Shown piece by piece: positions 45,566 through 56,951 of a DNA stretch of 64,000 nucleotides; the first letter of the stretch is position 1, and every line of letters starts with the position of its first letter. The notes under the pieces were generated by a model that saw only the letters and a list, made by a program, of their open reading frames with translations, was not told where the DNA came from and did not search any database. The stretch is from Oopsacas minuta (lineage: Eukaryota; Porifera; Hexactinellida; Lyssacinosida; Leucopsacidae). The stretch is taken from the NCBI GenBank assembly GCA_024704765.1, contig JAKMXF010000188.1:186001-250000 (forward strand), in the 5' to 3' direction. Made by a program: the position numbers and the translations under genes.

Positions 45566-46511
45566 CAGTGGTTCTCAAACTGGGGTCCGCGGAACGGTTA
45601 TAGAAAGTGATTTACGAAAAACTTTTTTAGAGCGTTAAATGCAACAATCATACTATGTTGAGAATAGGTAGAACTTCAATTGATATTTTTTAAATAGATT
45701 GTACCTTTGCTAATGGGAGAGCTACATTTGTCCGAATTTTGAAGTATGCATTGCCTGACAGAAGTAAGCATTGTTATTCATATGATATTTTGTCGCTAAT
45801 AATTGATGTGTGACATATACTCAGGGTGTCTTCAGTATACCAGAAATATGTTGATTCAGTATTTCAACTCACATTGCTCTCAGGATGGACTATTTCTCGT
45901 TAATTGATTATTCCTGTTGAAAATTGGGATTTTTTCGCATTTTTCCTGGGGAATTGACTTCCCGTCTCAATGTTGTAAATATCGCCCTGATTAAGGAGAT
46001 TTTCATCACTACATATCACAGGATAGGATTTACTGTTATTAGGTTCTAGTATTCTTGTTGTACAAGTTTTGGCTTACATTCTCACTTAATACTGAGCCAA
46101 AGTTTTTACCTGCTACTAGTTTGTTCCTGTTTCCTCCATTCAGGCCTTACTTTAGTCGGAATACATACTTCAGTCGGCCTAATGTAGACTATAAAATTCG
46201 GACAATTGCTTGCGTCCCTTTCTAATATCGATTATTATTTTAGTTATTAATTTGGTATCGTTGAAAAAGAAATTTATGACTAAACGAAAGCGAGGACAAT
46301 TGGATACTTACCTAACTAAGAGTAATAGACTCTATGCAGATTGTCAAGACAATTCGGGTTCGGATGAAGATGAGTTTATTGATAACACTCATATAATACA
46401 ATAATAATAATAACAAATAATATTTACTAAAATTCTACCAAAATGCAGGGGTCCGTGCAATTGTGATGAAGAAATTCGGGGCCGCGACATAGAAAAGTTT
46501 GAGAAGCACTG
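45566..46511 (+). mobile_element. hAT deletion derivative, 946 bp
   Basis: Termini cagtggttctcaaactgggg (45566) and aagtttgagaagcactg (ending 46511). The 8-bp duplication is gtctacgt (45558-45565) / gcctacgt (46512-46519). Inside, 46210-46404 encodes KKKFMTKRKRGQLDTYLTKS and an acidic stretch, which resembles the very N-terminus of hAT transposases; the catalytic region is absent. Confidence 0.85.
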
Positions 46512-46519
46512 GCCTACGT

Positions 46520-47443
46520 AATACAATTGTGAACCAATAGTTCAGTTAAAATTATAGGAATATCTATGCTTCTTATATTAATTATGAATATAGCGATGAT
46601 GTATTGCTGATCATCGCTTGAAGTGAATACTCCTCCCGATCATCTGTAAATTTTACCGATGATATTTAATTATATGCAATGTTTATTATCCTAGTAATCC
46701 TACAGAAGTTTGAATACAAAATATGATTTGGGAAGGTTAGTCGGATCAGGATTGAATCTATTTCATTTTCTTAGCCGTATAGAAAATTCATCAGGACTAT
46801 TTTTTCAATTTGAGAAGGAGGACCCTTACTAAGAGGAATTTTGTGATTCTGTATAATAATTTCTTGATTGGATGGCATAGTACGAGGAGGTTACTAAGTC
46901 AGTTTTGTTGTATGTATAGAAGTCTTGATATTTCCAATAATTCTGTTCTCGCTTGTTCAGTATTTTCCACGGTTAGAGAAACTATTCTAGCGATATTCTT
47001 GAAATCATTAGTAAAAAGTGTATATCTTTCGTCTAGTCTGTGAAAATGTGAAACGTTGGGTTCAGGTTCCCGTCGATTAGTAGTTATTGGCTCATTTACT
47101 AAAACTCAGTTCTATATACAATAATCTATATTATTAAATCTCAATTGTTTTTCTGTTTGTTTGTCCGTTGTCAAGGAAAGGATTTACGGTATGCAATTCT
47201 GAAATTGTCGTACAACTATGTATTTATCGTGTTTATCAAGGAAGTAAATAGAATTCAATAAAACGTCACTAAATATATCAAACATGCGGAATACGATTTC
47301 ACACTTTTGGATTAATCATATCTAAATTTACTGTTGTTTTTATGAATATAAAGTAAACAAAGTATCCAAATCTCAATATGTACGTACAGGCTTGCTCTAC
47401 ACGACTACAAAGGAGGTTGATCTTACAAAAGAATTCAATAATA
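46520..47443. other. Transposon-rich spacer
   Basis: No gene. It includes a Helitron-like copy from about 47128 (tctatattattaaatctcaa) to about 47360. Confidence 0.5.
47128..47360. mobile_element. Helitron-like repeat copy
   Basis: Begins tctatattattaaatctcaa, continues with the tgtccgttgtcaaggaaagg block and the tttatcaaggaagtaaatag block, and ends in the ttggattaatcatat block. It matches 26929-27115 and the inverted copy at 29515-29698. Confidence 0.6.
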
Positions 47444-47691
47444 CACTGCCTGGCCAAAAGTATTGGAACACCCTGCCATAATTAATACCTGAAACAAAGG
47501 GTATGCTACCATAGTTGTATAAGCTAAAGATGATTACAAAAAATGTTGAACTTAAATATATCGTAAAACGAATGATAACAAGCTATTGTTCTACTTTCTG
47601 CAATATCCATAGAATCTTTCAACATATTCTCATCTAATGCCACTTGTGCACAAGTTGTAAACAGTGTTCCAATACTTTTGGCCAGGCAGTG
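47444..47691. mobile_element. Tc1-type MITE, 248 bp, perfect 28-bp TIR
   Basis: Termini cactgcctggccaaaagtat... (47444-47471) and the exact reverse complement (47664-47691), both next to TA. TGGCCAAAAGTATTGGAA-type ends are classic for Tc1 relatives. No transposase inside. Confidence 0.95.
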
Positions 47692-47735
47692 TATATATGT
47701 CATATAAGTATATTTGTGAATCACATTGTTCTATA

Positions 47736-47825
47736 TATCTATATTATAATACTCAAAGGGGCCGTCAATTTGGAGTATAATTGATACCTTTGTTCGCGAG
47801 CGACGAGCCAAAGGCTCGTTCTTAC
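47736..47825. mobile_element. Short Helitron-like element
   Basis: Starts tctatattataatactcaaa and ends with a stem gagccaaaggctcgtt. A similar ggggccgtc[a/g]atttgga...gacgagcc[a/g]aaggctcg sequence occurs at about 5075-5140. Very small and non-coding. Confidence 0.5.
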
Positions 47826-48542
47826 TAAATTGCTCTTTTTCTCTCACCTTTAACTAACCATATATTGGATATGATATAATCAGTATTTTGTTATGTTCTT
47901 ACGTAGATATAAACGTAAAATATGCAGGCATGGTAATTTCCCCAACAAGTGGGGAAAAGGCATGTGCATGATGAGAGTGAAACGTGTCTAAGGTTTCGGA
48001 ATTACTAGTTATCTCAGAGGGTAAAGAGAGATCACTCGAAACAAGAGCCTCTGAATCTTGAAGACCCGAATCTAAAGGGGATTCAATGTGTTCTTAGTCA
48101 ATTCCGGTTGACAAGAGAACATTTCGCAGCAATACGCACTTTTCTCATCACCTAATAGCTCTTCTACAGTATACTACATGCAGAGTGATATTTATGATTT
48201 AACAAATCATAAATATCATTTTCTTTGATATACTGTGGAGCCTCCCAACAACGAACATATTGAGGATTAGATTTTGTCCTTTGTAGGCATGATGTCCGCT
48301 TCTCAGAGATTAATTAAGTATTATTTACATGTATTATTAACTTATTTCGTTGTACGAGCTTGTCCGTTGTAGAGGTGATGTCCGATTTTTAGAGTGTCCG
48401 TTTTAGGAGACTCCACTACTGTATTGTTTTCTATTGGATGTTGACCAAAACCTCTAGAAAATTTTTTATGATCAAGTCGGCTTGTTTTACCTTCTCTCTC
48501 AGAAACCCTGGCGATATTCTTCTAATTTCCGCGCAAAATCCG
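47826..48542. other. Spacer with a hairpin and a small element
   Basis: No gene recognised. It contains a perfect 14-bp hairpin (48187-48217) and a small inverted-repeat element near 48232-48415 with ends ctgtggagcctccc and ggagactccactactg. Confidence 0.5.
48187..48217. repeat. Perfect 14-bp hairpin, 3-nt loop
   Basis: Arms gatatttatgattt and aaatcataaatatc around aac. AT-rich and without a T-run, so it does not look like a terminator; function unknown. Confidence 0.9.
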
Positions 48543-48743
48543 TTAGGAGTGTATGTGAGTTAAGAAAATGCTTAATAGCTGCATGAATTGACTCGGATCG
48601 AAATGCATCCCTATTGTCAAATATTTCCATGTCCACCTTAAAATCCACTGTGTTTTTCGTTCATACAAACTCTGCAACCATTTCATTGCAGAGTCTACTG
48701 TTTTTGTCAGTGCTGTGCTCAATAGACTCAAGTAGTGTGAATA

Positions 48744-50079
48744 ACGGGTGAGCACTAAAAAATTAGACAAATTTCATCTTGTTTGAGCTTGTATCAATTA
48801 TCAACAGAGTATTGTATAATTCGATCATATTTGTTTAATTACATTTTAATTTAGCTAGAACTCAATGGATCGCTGCTAATGGGCCATTGTCTGCAGATTT
48901 TCGGATATTCGTCTTGACACTTGAAAATAGCCTTTGGACAATTGAAAATTCCACTTGCTTGATTGATTTCCGAATCCTTTGCTTCAACATTCTGAAGGAT
49001 TTAGCTTCACACCCACCTTCATAAACTTTGGATTTCAAATAACCCCAGAAATCCTCAATTGGCCTTAATTGAGGTGTATTAGGAGGGTTAGCAGATTTTG
49101 GAATATATGGGATATTTAGATCTTCAAAAAGTTTAAGCGTATCTTTCGCATAATGGCTACTTGCTAGATCAGGCCAGAAGTAATATTTACCCTCATCATG
49201 AAACTTTTCTAAGAAAGGAATTAGATGCTTTTTTATGCATTGATTTCGGTAAATTTCGCCAGTAATTGAAAGATTCCGAGGACAAAAGTATGGCTCTGAT
49301 ATGCCTTCTTTAGAAATTGCTAACCAAATTAAAAGTTTAGGTGAGTACTTGGATTTACGAATATAACTGATTCTAGGATTCAGAGACTTGGCTGAGAGAG
49401 ATTCTGAAACATAATAACCCTTATTGACATTGATATTAATATCCTTTAGTCCGAAATACGATTCGTCATCCATTACAATTTGAGTTGTGCTTGATGGGGG
49501 AAAAAAGTCTCTCCGTAATTTTAGACACCTGGACTTAGCCCTCAATTCTTGTTCGGGTTTGCTATCTGGGACTCGCTTACGTTTACGATATGTAACACCA
49601 TTCTCTTTGATAATCTTACGAACATATGATTGAGAGATATCGAATTTTCGAGCCATTTTTCTGGTGGAGACTCCTACTTTATTGCTAATTTTGCACAAGA
49701 GAGATCGCCGGAGCCTCTTGGGCATTTTGACAGACTTGCGACCGCTACCCAACTTCCTGTTTAGGGTTCCTCTATTCTTGATAGTAGAAATGATGTTGTA
49801 GATAGTAGATCTTGCGATTCCAAACGCCAAAAAACGCTTAACTGTATAAGAAATCCCATGGTCATAATTTTTACGAAAAAATTGTCCAATAATGTGTCGC
49901 CGTTGTGTCACTTTCAAATGATCCATCTCCAGATGCTATGTTCTAAAATAATCGAAAATGGTTTGAATTTGAAATCTATATACAAATAATGCATTGGTGA
50001 ACAAAGATTTATGAATTTGTAAATATCTCGTTGTTATGGTGAACTATAAAATATGTCTAAAATTTTAGTGCTCACCCGT
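48744..50079 (-). mobile_element. Intact Tc1/mariner-type element, 1,336 bp
   Basis: Termini acgggtgagcactaaaa (48744) and the reverse complement (ending 50079), similar for about 27 bp, with TA duplications at 48742-48743 and 50080-50081. It encodes one full-length, unbroken transposase on the minus strand. Confidence 0.95.
48862..49926 (-). CDS. Tc1/mariner-superfamily transposase, DD37E-like, intact
   Basis: 354-aa ORF from ATG 49926 with no internal stop. Two N-terminal helix-turn-helix units (RFLAFGIARSTIYNIIS; RKMARKFDISQSYVRKII) should bind the inverted repeats. A GSGRK segment resembles the AT-hook-like linker. The catalytic segments are IVMDDESYFGL, FWPDLASSHYAKD and QLRPIEDFWGYLKSKV. 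I count 37 residues between the second Asp (in WPDLA) and the Glu of RPIE. The WPDLASSHYA motif is found in a group of invertebrate Tc1-like transposases. Because the gene, termini and TA sites are all intact, the copy is probably young; whether it is active cannot be seen. Confidence 0.93.
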   Translation of the reverse strand: MDHLKVTQRRHIIGQFFRKNYDHGISYTVKRFLAFGIARSTIYNIISTIKNRGTLNRKLGSGRKSVKMPKRLRRSLLCKISNKVGVSTRKMARKFDISQSYVRKIIKENGVTYRKRKRVPDSKPEQELRAKSRCLKLRRDFFPPSSTTQIVMDDESYFGLKDININVNKGYYVSESLSAKSLNPRISYIRKSKYSPKLLIWLAISKEGISEPYFCPRNLSITGEIYRNQCIKKHLIPFLEKFHDEGKYYFWPDLASSHYAKDTLKLFEDLNIPYIPKSANPPNTPQLRPIEDFWGYLKSKVYEGGCEAKSFRMLKQRIRKSIKQVEFSIVQRLFSSVKTNIRKSADNGPLAAIH

Positions 50080-50404
50080 TATATCATGACACTCTTCATC
50101 AAAACTAATACATGAATCAGCATCTTGCTTTTTACGAACCTTCCACCAGCATTTGCAAAACTTGTTTCACATCACTTTAGCTTTTCCAGTTTATATGAGT
50201 ATAGACTTTTAGAAAGATGGTACGTATATGTATATGGTAACGCATAGCGGAGAACAACAACAGCCATTGCTGGATCTCCATCAGTAAACAAAACCTTTGG
50301 GGTGTAGGAAAAGCTCTTACAAGTTCTGTGCATACCCATTCAAAAGATGATACACTTTCGTTGCTCAATAAAGAACTGACAAGAATAATTGTTCTACCAT
50401 ACAC

Positions 50405-53227
50405 CTCAATTCTCTTCTAGTCCCTCCGTAGGTAGTTATAGACAAGTTTGACTGTAGATATTTCGAATAAGTACATTCTGACAAGAATTCAGAAATAATA
50501 CTAGCGCGCTACGCGGTTGCGAACACTTCGTGCCCACACTCGGTTCCACGGCCCTCGAGTCATTAAATTTGTTTACTTTATGTGTCTAAAGTAAACAAAT
50601 AGTCACAATATGTTGCTTACAATAACATATTTGGACTCAACTATCACAGTATAGTCGTTGAAAGTATGATTCTACATCAATTGGAAATTTGTTTACTCTA
50701 TATTCATAAAAACAATAACAAATTTACATATGATTAATCTAAAAGAGTGAAAATCGGATTCGACATAGAGTGTGAAATATAAATTTGGACACAGAAGATG
50801 GTGGAACATGGTGGAAACTGTCCAAATCTCAAAATATACATACAGGCTTGCTCTAAACGGCTACACAGGGATTACATAGTACGCTGAATCCGAATTTCGC
50901 GTTTTCAAGTTTCTCATTTGCAAACTTATTGTTGTTGTTATGAATATAAAGTAAACAATTTTCTAATTAATCCTAGAAACTTACTTTCAACAGTTATCCT
51001 GGGGTAATTGGGTACGCTGATTACAAATATTAATTTATCACCAACGTATTGTGATATGTTGCTACTTTTATACTTTGATCAATTCAAGGCACTAAGTGCC
51101 GAGCCCCATGCGAGCACAATTGCACAGAGCATTCGCAAGTTGCGCTGCGCGAGCAAACAAAGCCCGCAACTCAGATGTATATTATAACTACTGCATCCCA
51201 CATTCATAATCCTTTGACACCTATTCCTAGAAAACGGGGGAGGAGGGCAACTACCTCCTTTGCCTCTTCCCCTAAATCCACCACCGTTCAATCAATCCCT
51301 GGTCCATAATTTTTTAGTGACCATCGTTGTCTTAATCATAGCAAGCCATAGGCTACTATAATAAAGGACTGTAAGCTGCCAGCTCGGGCCCTGAACTTGG
51401 GTCCATGTGTTTTCTTGATATCTCCTAATCCGCAAAAGTGAGACTACGAAAATGCATTATTGTTGGATAGGTAGTAGATTGGTCATATCGCCTTAACTAA
51501 ACATTTGTGGAATATGTGTTATGTGGTTTTCATACTTTACCACATTATGTTAATAATGCCAAATTCGCTTCCGATTTGAGATAGACATGAGAAATGTGTT
51601 ATTATTCAATGGGAATTCATAGGTCACGACTCCTTCACTCAGATTTCCTTACCTCATAGCCAATTATACATAAGACCTCACACTAATTGTGATTTTGGAA
51701 TACAGATGTTGTTTTCGGCCGTGGTATTAATTATATGGGGGTTGTATATTGCAGAAGGGTGCATTTTAGCCCGAATAAATGCATTGCGCCTGTGTAGAAG
51801 AACAAATTATCACCAATAATATGCTAAAAAGTTTCAGGAATGTGCATATTCGTCTAGTAAGCATTTATTTGCTAAAATATGCCATTATTTGATAGTTTGC
51901 AATGGCCGTATAACGTTATGATATGACAGCTTTCATTTCCGAGTTAATGTATGAAATGATCTCCATATATTTTTATACAAAATATATAAAATTGTCGTGA
52001 TAAAGTTGGTTAATTCTTGAGTTACCTGTAGGGACCATGGATGACACATTTTTATGAATATCAAATTATAATTCGAAAATCGTGAAAGAAATTGTGGTCA
52101 ATAGTTAATTAATAATACACAATAAACCTATTTGTAAAGTGAAAGATACTAGATGACACCTCTGTAATGTAGTATTAACCGTAGCATATGTTATGGTTGT
52201 ATAGTTTGCTTAAAATTTAAGTTTGATGCTTCGAAAATTCAAATAGTCATTGGCAAGTGAAATCGAGAACTCATTTACATATAAAAGCTGGAAGAAACCC
52301 TGGATACACCTATTATTATATCAGATCATGACTTCTCAAATTTCTTCTTTCACCAATAATCAATTTATTTTGTCCTAATTTTATAAGCGTAAAACTGGCG
52401 GGACTTAAATAGAGCCTTCAAAACAATAATGTTGGGTAAAAATCGATTTTTTGGTGGGTCATTGATGATTGATTCTATGCATATTCGAGACAACAGATCC
52501 TCCATGTAAGAATTTTCATTTTCAAAATGGGTGAGCAAGAAGGGCACTGCCCCCACCCCTGTTCGGGTTTGCTCCAGAATCTACATCCCCAATGAAACTT
52601 GCCCACCGGTAACTACCCGGTGTCCCGTCGGGCTAATCCACCCCTACCTACTTGGTTGCTCCAAGTAGGAATACAGCGGAGTCTCCGAATAACGGACACG
52701 TTGGGGACATGGTATCTGTCTGTTGTAGAGAATTGTCTGCTCCTTGGAGACTGCTTAAGTAGTAACTACATGTTTGGCAAATTCAATCCGAGCCACGAGT
52801 TTGTCCGTTGTAGGGGTTGTCCGCTTCTCGGAGTGTCCATTTGGGGAGACTCCACTGCATATATATTCCTACTTTCCGCAAATTCCACCTAGCGCGGGAC
52901 ATATCCACTATATTCCAGCGAGCCCTGTTCTCTTGGTACCAAATGAACTCTTCAATACATTATTAGTCGACATAACCTATAATCTACAGAAATTCTGCAA
53001 TTCTGTGTGGTGAAGATTTGGAACTGGTATGTGAGATACGAATACCTAATGAATCGAGCACAATTATAATACACCGTGACACCGTAGTTTGCGGATACAC
53101 AAATATATGTGTTGTCAAGTTACAATCTAGCTCAGTATATTATTAGTCACATTCTGATTTATGTAAATTCTAATTGTTTTACAATTTTGCTGTTCAATAA
53201 ATACATAAACAGATTGTTGAAATTAGG
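50405..53227. other. Long intergenic region of repeats
   Basis: No gene. Helitron-like 3' GC-rich ends (gcgctacgcggttgcgaaca) lie near 50507-50575 and relatives near 51095-51175. The recurrent core repeat occurs near 50690-50770 and 50890-50965. A small inverted-repeat element occupies 52674-52856. The remainder shows nothing specific. Confidence 0.5.
52674..52856. mobile_element. Small inverted-repeat element
   Basis: Termini cagcggagtctccgaata (52674) and ggggagactccactg (ending 52856) with several tgtccg(t/c)t(g/t) words inside. TA precedes the left end. Similar to the element near 48232-48415. Confidence 0.7.
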
Positions 53228-54133
53228 ATGAATTATCAATTTGAGAGTGAGTTTCCCAAACTAGCAAACTTCAGATGTTTAGAAGGTTTCGAATGTTCAG
53301 ATGGTTCTAGAGTTAAGACAAGCCTCCTGTATAGGTCAGCTAGACCAGATATTATGACGGTAGAGGAATGCGAACGCTTCAACAAGTTTAGAATTAATTC
53401 TATCATTGATTTTAGGAGGAAGGACGAGTATGTAAATGCTCCAGGCGCTAAACATATAAGCAAGTCTTATCCGAGTTATTATTGGAAGAAAGGAGAATTC
53501 TTGCCTTTGAAGAAGAAGAAAAAACCAATTACAAATCTCCCTGATAGAAAACATTTGATTATTTCACTCTTTTCAATGGCCATTATATGGAATACACTCT
53601 ATATGGTGAATTTCTTTATAAGATGGCCTTCACTGATATTAGCACTCATCGATAAAATATTTGGGACTCGCATATTTGTAAAGTTCTATGCTAAATTAGT
53701 AGTTAACCACACAAGTTTAGCTGACCAGTATTTCGAAATCCTTGAGAACACAAAACCTATTATATTTGTAGTCCTCAACACTCTAACTGATGAGAAGAAC
53801 CTCCCTGCTCTAATACAGTGCTCACAAGGCAAGGATAGAACTGGAGTTATCGCAATGCTGATACTATCTATACTAGGTGTAAAGGATGAGGATATTATAG
53901 AGGATTACGCTAAGTCTGAGAAAGGTCTGGTTGCTATGAGGGTACATACCGTTAAAGAGATTTGTGGTATGTACGGATTTAAAGATGCATTCACTCACGC
54001 ACGTCCTGACACAATGATTGACCTGCTGCAAAGTGTTAGACAGAAATACGGTAGTGTTATGCTGTTTCTGGATGAAATAGGATTTGATGAAACACACCGA
54101 GACAAGATGAGACTATTATTCACTCAATCTTAG
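53228..54133 (+). CDS. Tyrosine/phosphoinositide phosphatase, CX5R (LipA/MptpB-like family)
   Basis: 301-aa single exon. The N-terminus has NFRCLEGFECSDGSRVKTSL-LYRSARPD and the SIIDFRRKDEY motif typical of the atypical tyrosine-phosphatase family called Y_phosphatase3. The active-site loop is C-S-Q-G-K-D-R-T-G near residue 198. The GKDRTG form is shared by bacterial MptpB/LipA-type enzymes with lipid-phosphate activity and by fungal and animal homologues. About 45 hydrophobic or basic residues between 95 and 150 form an insertion compared with compact members. Substrate unknown. A bacterial origin is possible for the family but the codon use and flanks look like the rest of the window. Confidence 0.82.
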   Translation: MNYQFESEFPKLANFRCLEGFECSDGSRVKTSLLYRSARPDIMTVEECERFNKFRINSIIDFRRKDEYVNAPGAKHISKSYPSYYWKKGEFLPLKKKKKPITNLPDRKHLIISLFSMAIIWNTLYMVNFFIRWPSLILALIDKIFGTRIFVKFYAKLVVNHTSLADQYFEILENTKPIIFVVLNTLTDEKNLPALIQCSQGKDRTGVIAMLILSILGVKDEDIIEDYAKSEKGLVAMRVHTVKEICGMYGFKDAFTHARPDTMIDLLQSVRQKYGSVMLFLDEIGFDETHRDKMRLLFTQS

Positions 54134-55335
54134 TTATAATAGCTTATCGAATTTAGGATATGTTTTAGATTTCCTGATTTGTATGTATTTATATTTATTT
54201 TTATTATATTTATACAATCACAATTTTATCAGTATTTACACAACAGTAGTCCATTACATTATTTACGTTATCTTAAAACCGTCACTCAATCAGTTATCAC
54301 GAGTAGTGTAATCTAGACAAATTTAGCCTCTCACTTACTTTTCTCTAAACAAAACTTTGGTCTGGTTCCGTTTCTTGAAATTTAGAGGTGTTAACACGGT
54401 TGTTCCAGCTCACTTTTCAGGATTTTGAACCAGACTACTTTATAGCCAGGGGGAAGATTACACGAAAGATCTCAATTTGACTGATTCTAACTTGAATTTG
54501 TAATGGGCTAGTTAATCAGTGATATATTAATCTTTAATCGTGTGTCTATTGTTTCTGTCTGTATCAGTAAAAATATAATCTCCAATAACATACATGTATT
54601 CAATCGATACGATAAATTTTAAATTTGCCTTATATCGACGAATGAAAATTCTCTATTACAAACAGAGATACAAACTATCACATCCACAGGTTATCCGTAA
54701 GTGTTACGGATTTTCTCCGCTCAAACTGTAAAATCTCACGAGTTTGTTGGCTCGTTAATTGTACATTTTGATGTTCAGACACCAATTATTGTTGGTGATA
54801 CGCCAGGCTGGTATCTGTGTAATAAGAGGAAATTTTCAGCCAATAATCTCGATGACGATGCTTTATACTGTGTAACATATCATGTATTCGTTGGTTCTGA
54901 ATATTAGCTTCTGACAATTGATTCGAATTATCTCATCAACTTACATATGTGATAGTAATACATTTGCAATATTACTCAAAAATTCGATGTAGAAAATTGA
55001 TCGGAAAACGCTGTGTAATCAAGTAGGGCTAGAATTGTTCAAGATAGCTCATTTCTAATCATAATATTTATACAATCTCTTGACTCCCTTCATGTCTAGA
55101 GACCAGACAGAAGTCTGGATTTTGTGCTACACATCAGCTAGTCAAGAGATCTAGTTGTATTTCAAACTTTACATGGCCAGGCGTATACGCATATGTGGGC
55201 GCTAGAAAACATGGACAAAACTAAATCGGACAATTTCATTAGCAGAAAAACCTATTAGTACAACATAATATACCAAGTACTTGGCATTGGATAGCGCTCA
55301 GTTGTATATTTCTGTTGCTTATTACAGATCACTAT
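54134..55335. other. Intergenic region
   Basis: No gene recognised. An 11-bp inverted repeat (atctcttgact/agtcaagagat, about 55076-55150) is the only visible structure. ttattacag just before the NTMT1 ATG could be a splice acceptor of an upstream exon. Confidence 0.45.
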
Positions 55336-56094
55336 ATGGCTAGTGTAGATGAAGCTAATGAGGACTTAGTGTCCTCTACTATCGAGGAAGCTAATAATGA
55401 TGATGTGGTATCCTCCTATACTGCAGAACATCTAGGACCTGAGTTCTATAACAATGCTAACAGCTACTGGTCAGAGATACCAGCTACTGTAGATGGAATG
55501 TTAGGAGGATTCTCACACCTCTCAGATAATGACGTCATAGAGTCTAAAGACACTATTTTAGAATATTTCGTAGGTCCTAATGCTCGACTCTCCCCTGACC
55601 TAGCTCTTGACTGTGGAGCAGGGATAGGGCGTGTATCTAAAAGATTATTGCTACAGATATTCAAACAGGTGGAGCTGGTAGAGCAGAATCCAATATTCTT
55701 AAAGAAGGCTAAGTCATACCTCAAAGCTTACAAGCAACGGGTTATAGCTTATCATGCAGTAGGACTACAGGACTTCTATCCAGAACCTGACAGATACTCT
55801 ATCATATGGTGTCAATGGGTGCTAGCTCATCTCACTGATAAAGATATGATGGAGTTCTTAGATAGAAGTAGAATAGCTCTGCAACATAAAGGATTGATTG
55901 TAGCTAAAGAAAATGTTGTCAAGGAGGTGGAAGAGAGACTGTTTCACAAGGATGACAGCAGTCAGACAAGATCCTGCAAAGTATTTAAGGAATTATTTGC
56001 AAAAGCTGGACTTAAACTTTTGAAAGAAGTAAAACAGGGTAACTTTCCTCCCGGTATGCTAGAGATACGGACGTTTGTATTAGCTTTTGATTGA
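55336..56094 (+). CDS. NTMT1: N-terminal Xaa-Pro-Lys methyltransferase 1
   Basis: 252-aa SAM-dependent enzyme of the METTL11/NTMT family, which trimethylates the alpha-amino group of proteins starting X-P-K/R after Met removal (RCC1, CENP-A and DDB2 in animals). Seen: NANSYWSEIPATVDGMLGGF (the conserved substrate-side entry), LDCGAGIGRVSKRL (SAM motif I), VELVEQNP (motif II acidic residue), the IIWCQWVLAHLTD segment and the terminal FPPGMLEIRTFVLA. The in-frame ORF extends seven codons upstream from a TTG; ATG 55336 is chosen. The N-terminal 45 residues are acidic and not conserved. Single exon as seen. Confidence 0.94.
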   Translation: MASVDEANEDLVSSTIEEANNDDVVSSYTAEHLGPEFYNNANSYWSEIPATVDGMLGGFSHLSDNDVIESKDTILEYFVGPNARLSPDLALDCGAGIGRVSKRLLLQIFKQVELVEQNPIFLKKAKSYLKAYKQRVIAYHAVGLQDFYPEPDRYSIIWCQWVLAHLTDKDMMEFLDRSRIALQHKGLIVAKENVVKEVEERLFHKDDSSQTRSCKVFKELFAKAGLKLLKEVKQGNFPPGMLEIRTFVLAFD

Positions 56095-56582
56095 CATATA
56101 TCATTTACTGGAATTATATTTCTTTTAATATTTCTAATTAAAAGTATTTTAGTGCAGCTCCTATAGTGTGATGAACTAATGGCATGGACGATATGCGACG
56201 TCCGTACGTCCGTCAGAGCGGCCGTGCGAAATCTAGCGGTCCGTTTACATGAAAATTGGCATAAATATACATTTTGGGTTGGAGATTTGCACCTCGGGTA
56301 TGAGTGAATCACGCCTAGAGATTAGGTTTCAAAATGTTGTCAGGGGTAATTGGGTGCGTAGAGTCCGATTTTGGGATTTTCAGAGTTTGAAAGTTACGAA
56401 TTCACAGATTTATTATATGATTAATCATATTTTCACACCTTTGCTAATATTTCTAAAAATGATGCTAGAGATTTTGGCGCTTTGATTTTCAGTTAATATA
56501 CGTATGAAATTATGCCAGGACATCATATTACAAATTATACAAAATGTATAGTCTAGCTAGGGCTATGAAAACATGAGATTTA

Positions 56583-56744
56583 CAGTCTTTAACCGTTAAT
56601 TCATTCGAATTGTCATGACAAAACTATTCGAATTATCTAACGGATTTTGGTATAATACCTTTAAGGGAAAAAAATTGTTCGAATTAATGATTGCCGACCC
56701 TACATTTTCTAATTATGCCAGTGAAGATTAACGGGAGTTAACTG
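56583..56744. mobile_element. Small TA-flanked MITE, copy A
   Basis: Termini cagtctttaaccgttaatt and a right end containing attaacgggagttaactg; TA on both sides. No coding capacity. Confidence 0.65.
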
Positions 56745-56785
56745 TACATATAACAAAATGGATGAACCCAGGTTTGTTATACGTA

Positions 56786-56894
56786 CAGTTAACTCCCGCT
56801 ATATTGAAAACGTACACGTATATCGAAATGCCCGCTTATACTTGATTAGGTAATTTAGTGCCCCTTCAAGCTTTAATATAATGGGAGTTAACTG
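56786..56894. mobile_element. Small MITE, copy B (109 bp)
   Basis: Termini cagttaactcccgctata and tataatgggagttaactg. It lies 41 bp after copy A, so the facing ends form a 23-bp-arm hairpin (56722-56802). Confidence 0.75.
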
Positions 56895-56951
56895 ACTAGT
56901 TCCCTATAGTATAGAATATATTTAACTCTACAACCCGTATATCTGGTAGTA

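Larger units (their letters stand above)
48543..50404 (-). pseudogene. MULE-like transposase remnant split by a mariner insertion
   Basis: Minus-strand fragments at 50404-50177 (LVSSLLSNESVSSFEWVCTE-LVRAFPTPQRF) and 48770-48543 (SAMKWLQSLYERKTQWILRW-TWKYLTIGMHF) resemble the MULE/FAR1-type transposase core and the region after it. They lie on either side of the element at 48744-50079. Both are short and divergent, so the family call is tentative. Confidence 0.45.
56095..56951. other. Intergenic region with two related MITEs
   Basis: Apart from the small elements at 56583-56744 and 56786-56894 and a core-repeat fragment near 56330-56440, nothing is recognised. Confidence 0.5.

Noticed and set aside
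53228-54133. Horizontal acquisition of the phosphatase from bacteria
   Set aside because: The GKDRTG family occurs in bacteria and eukaryotes, and base composition resembles the neighbours; without a phylogeny the claim is not supported.
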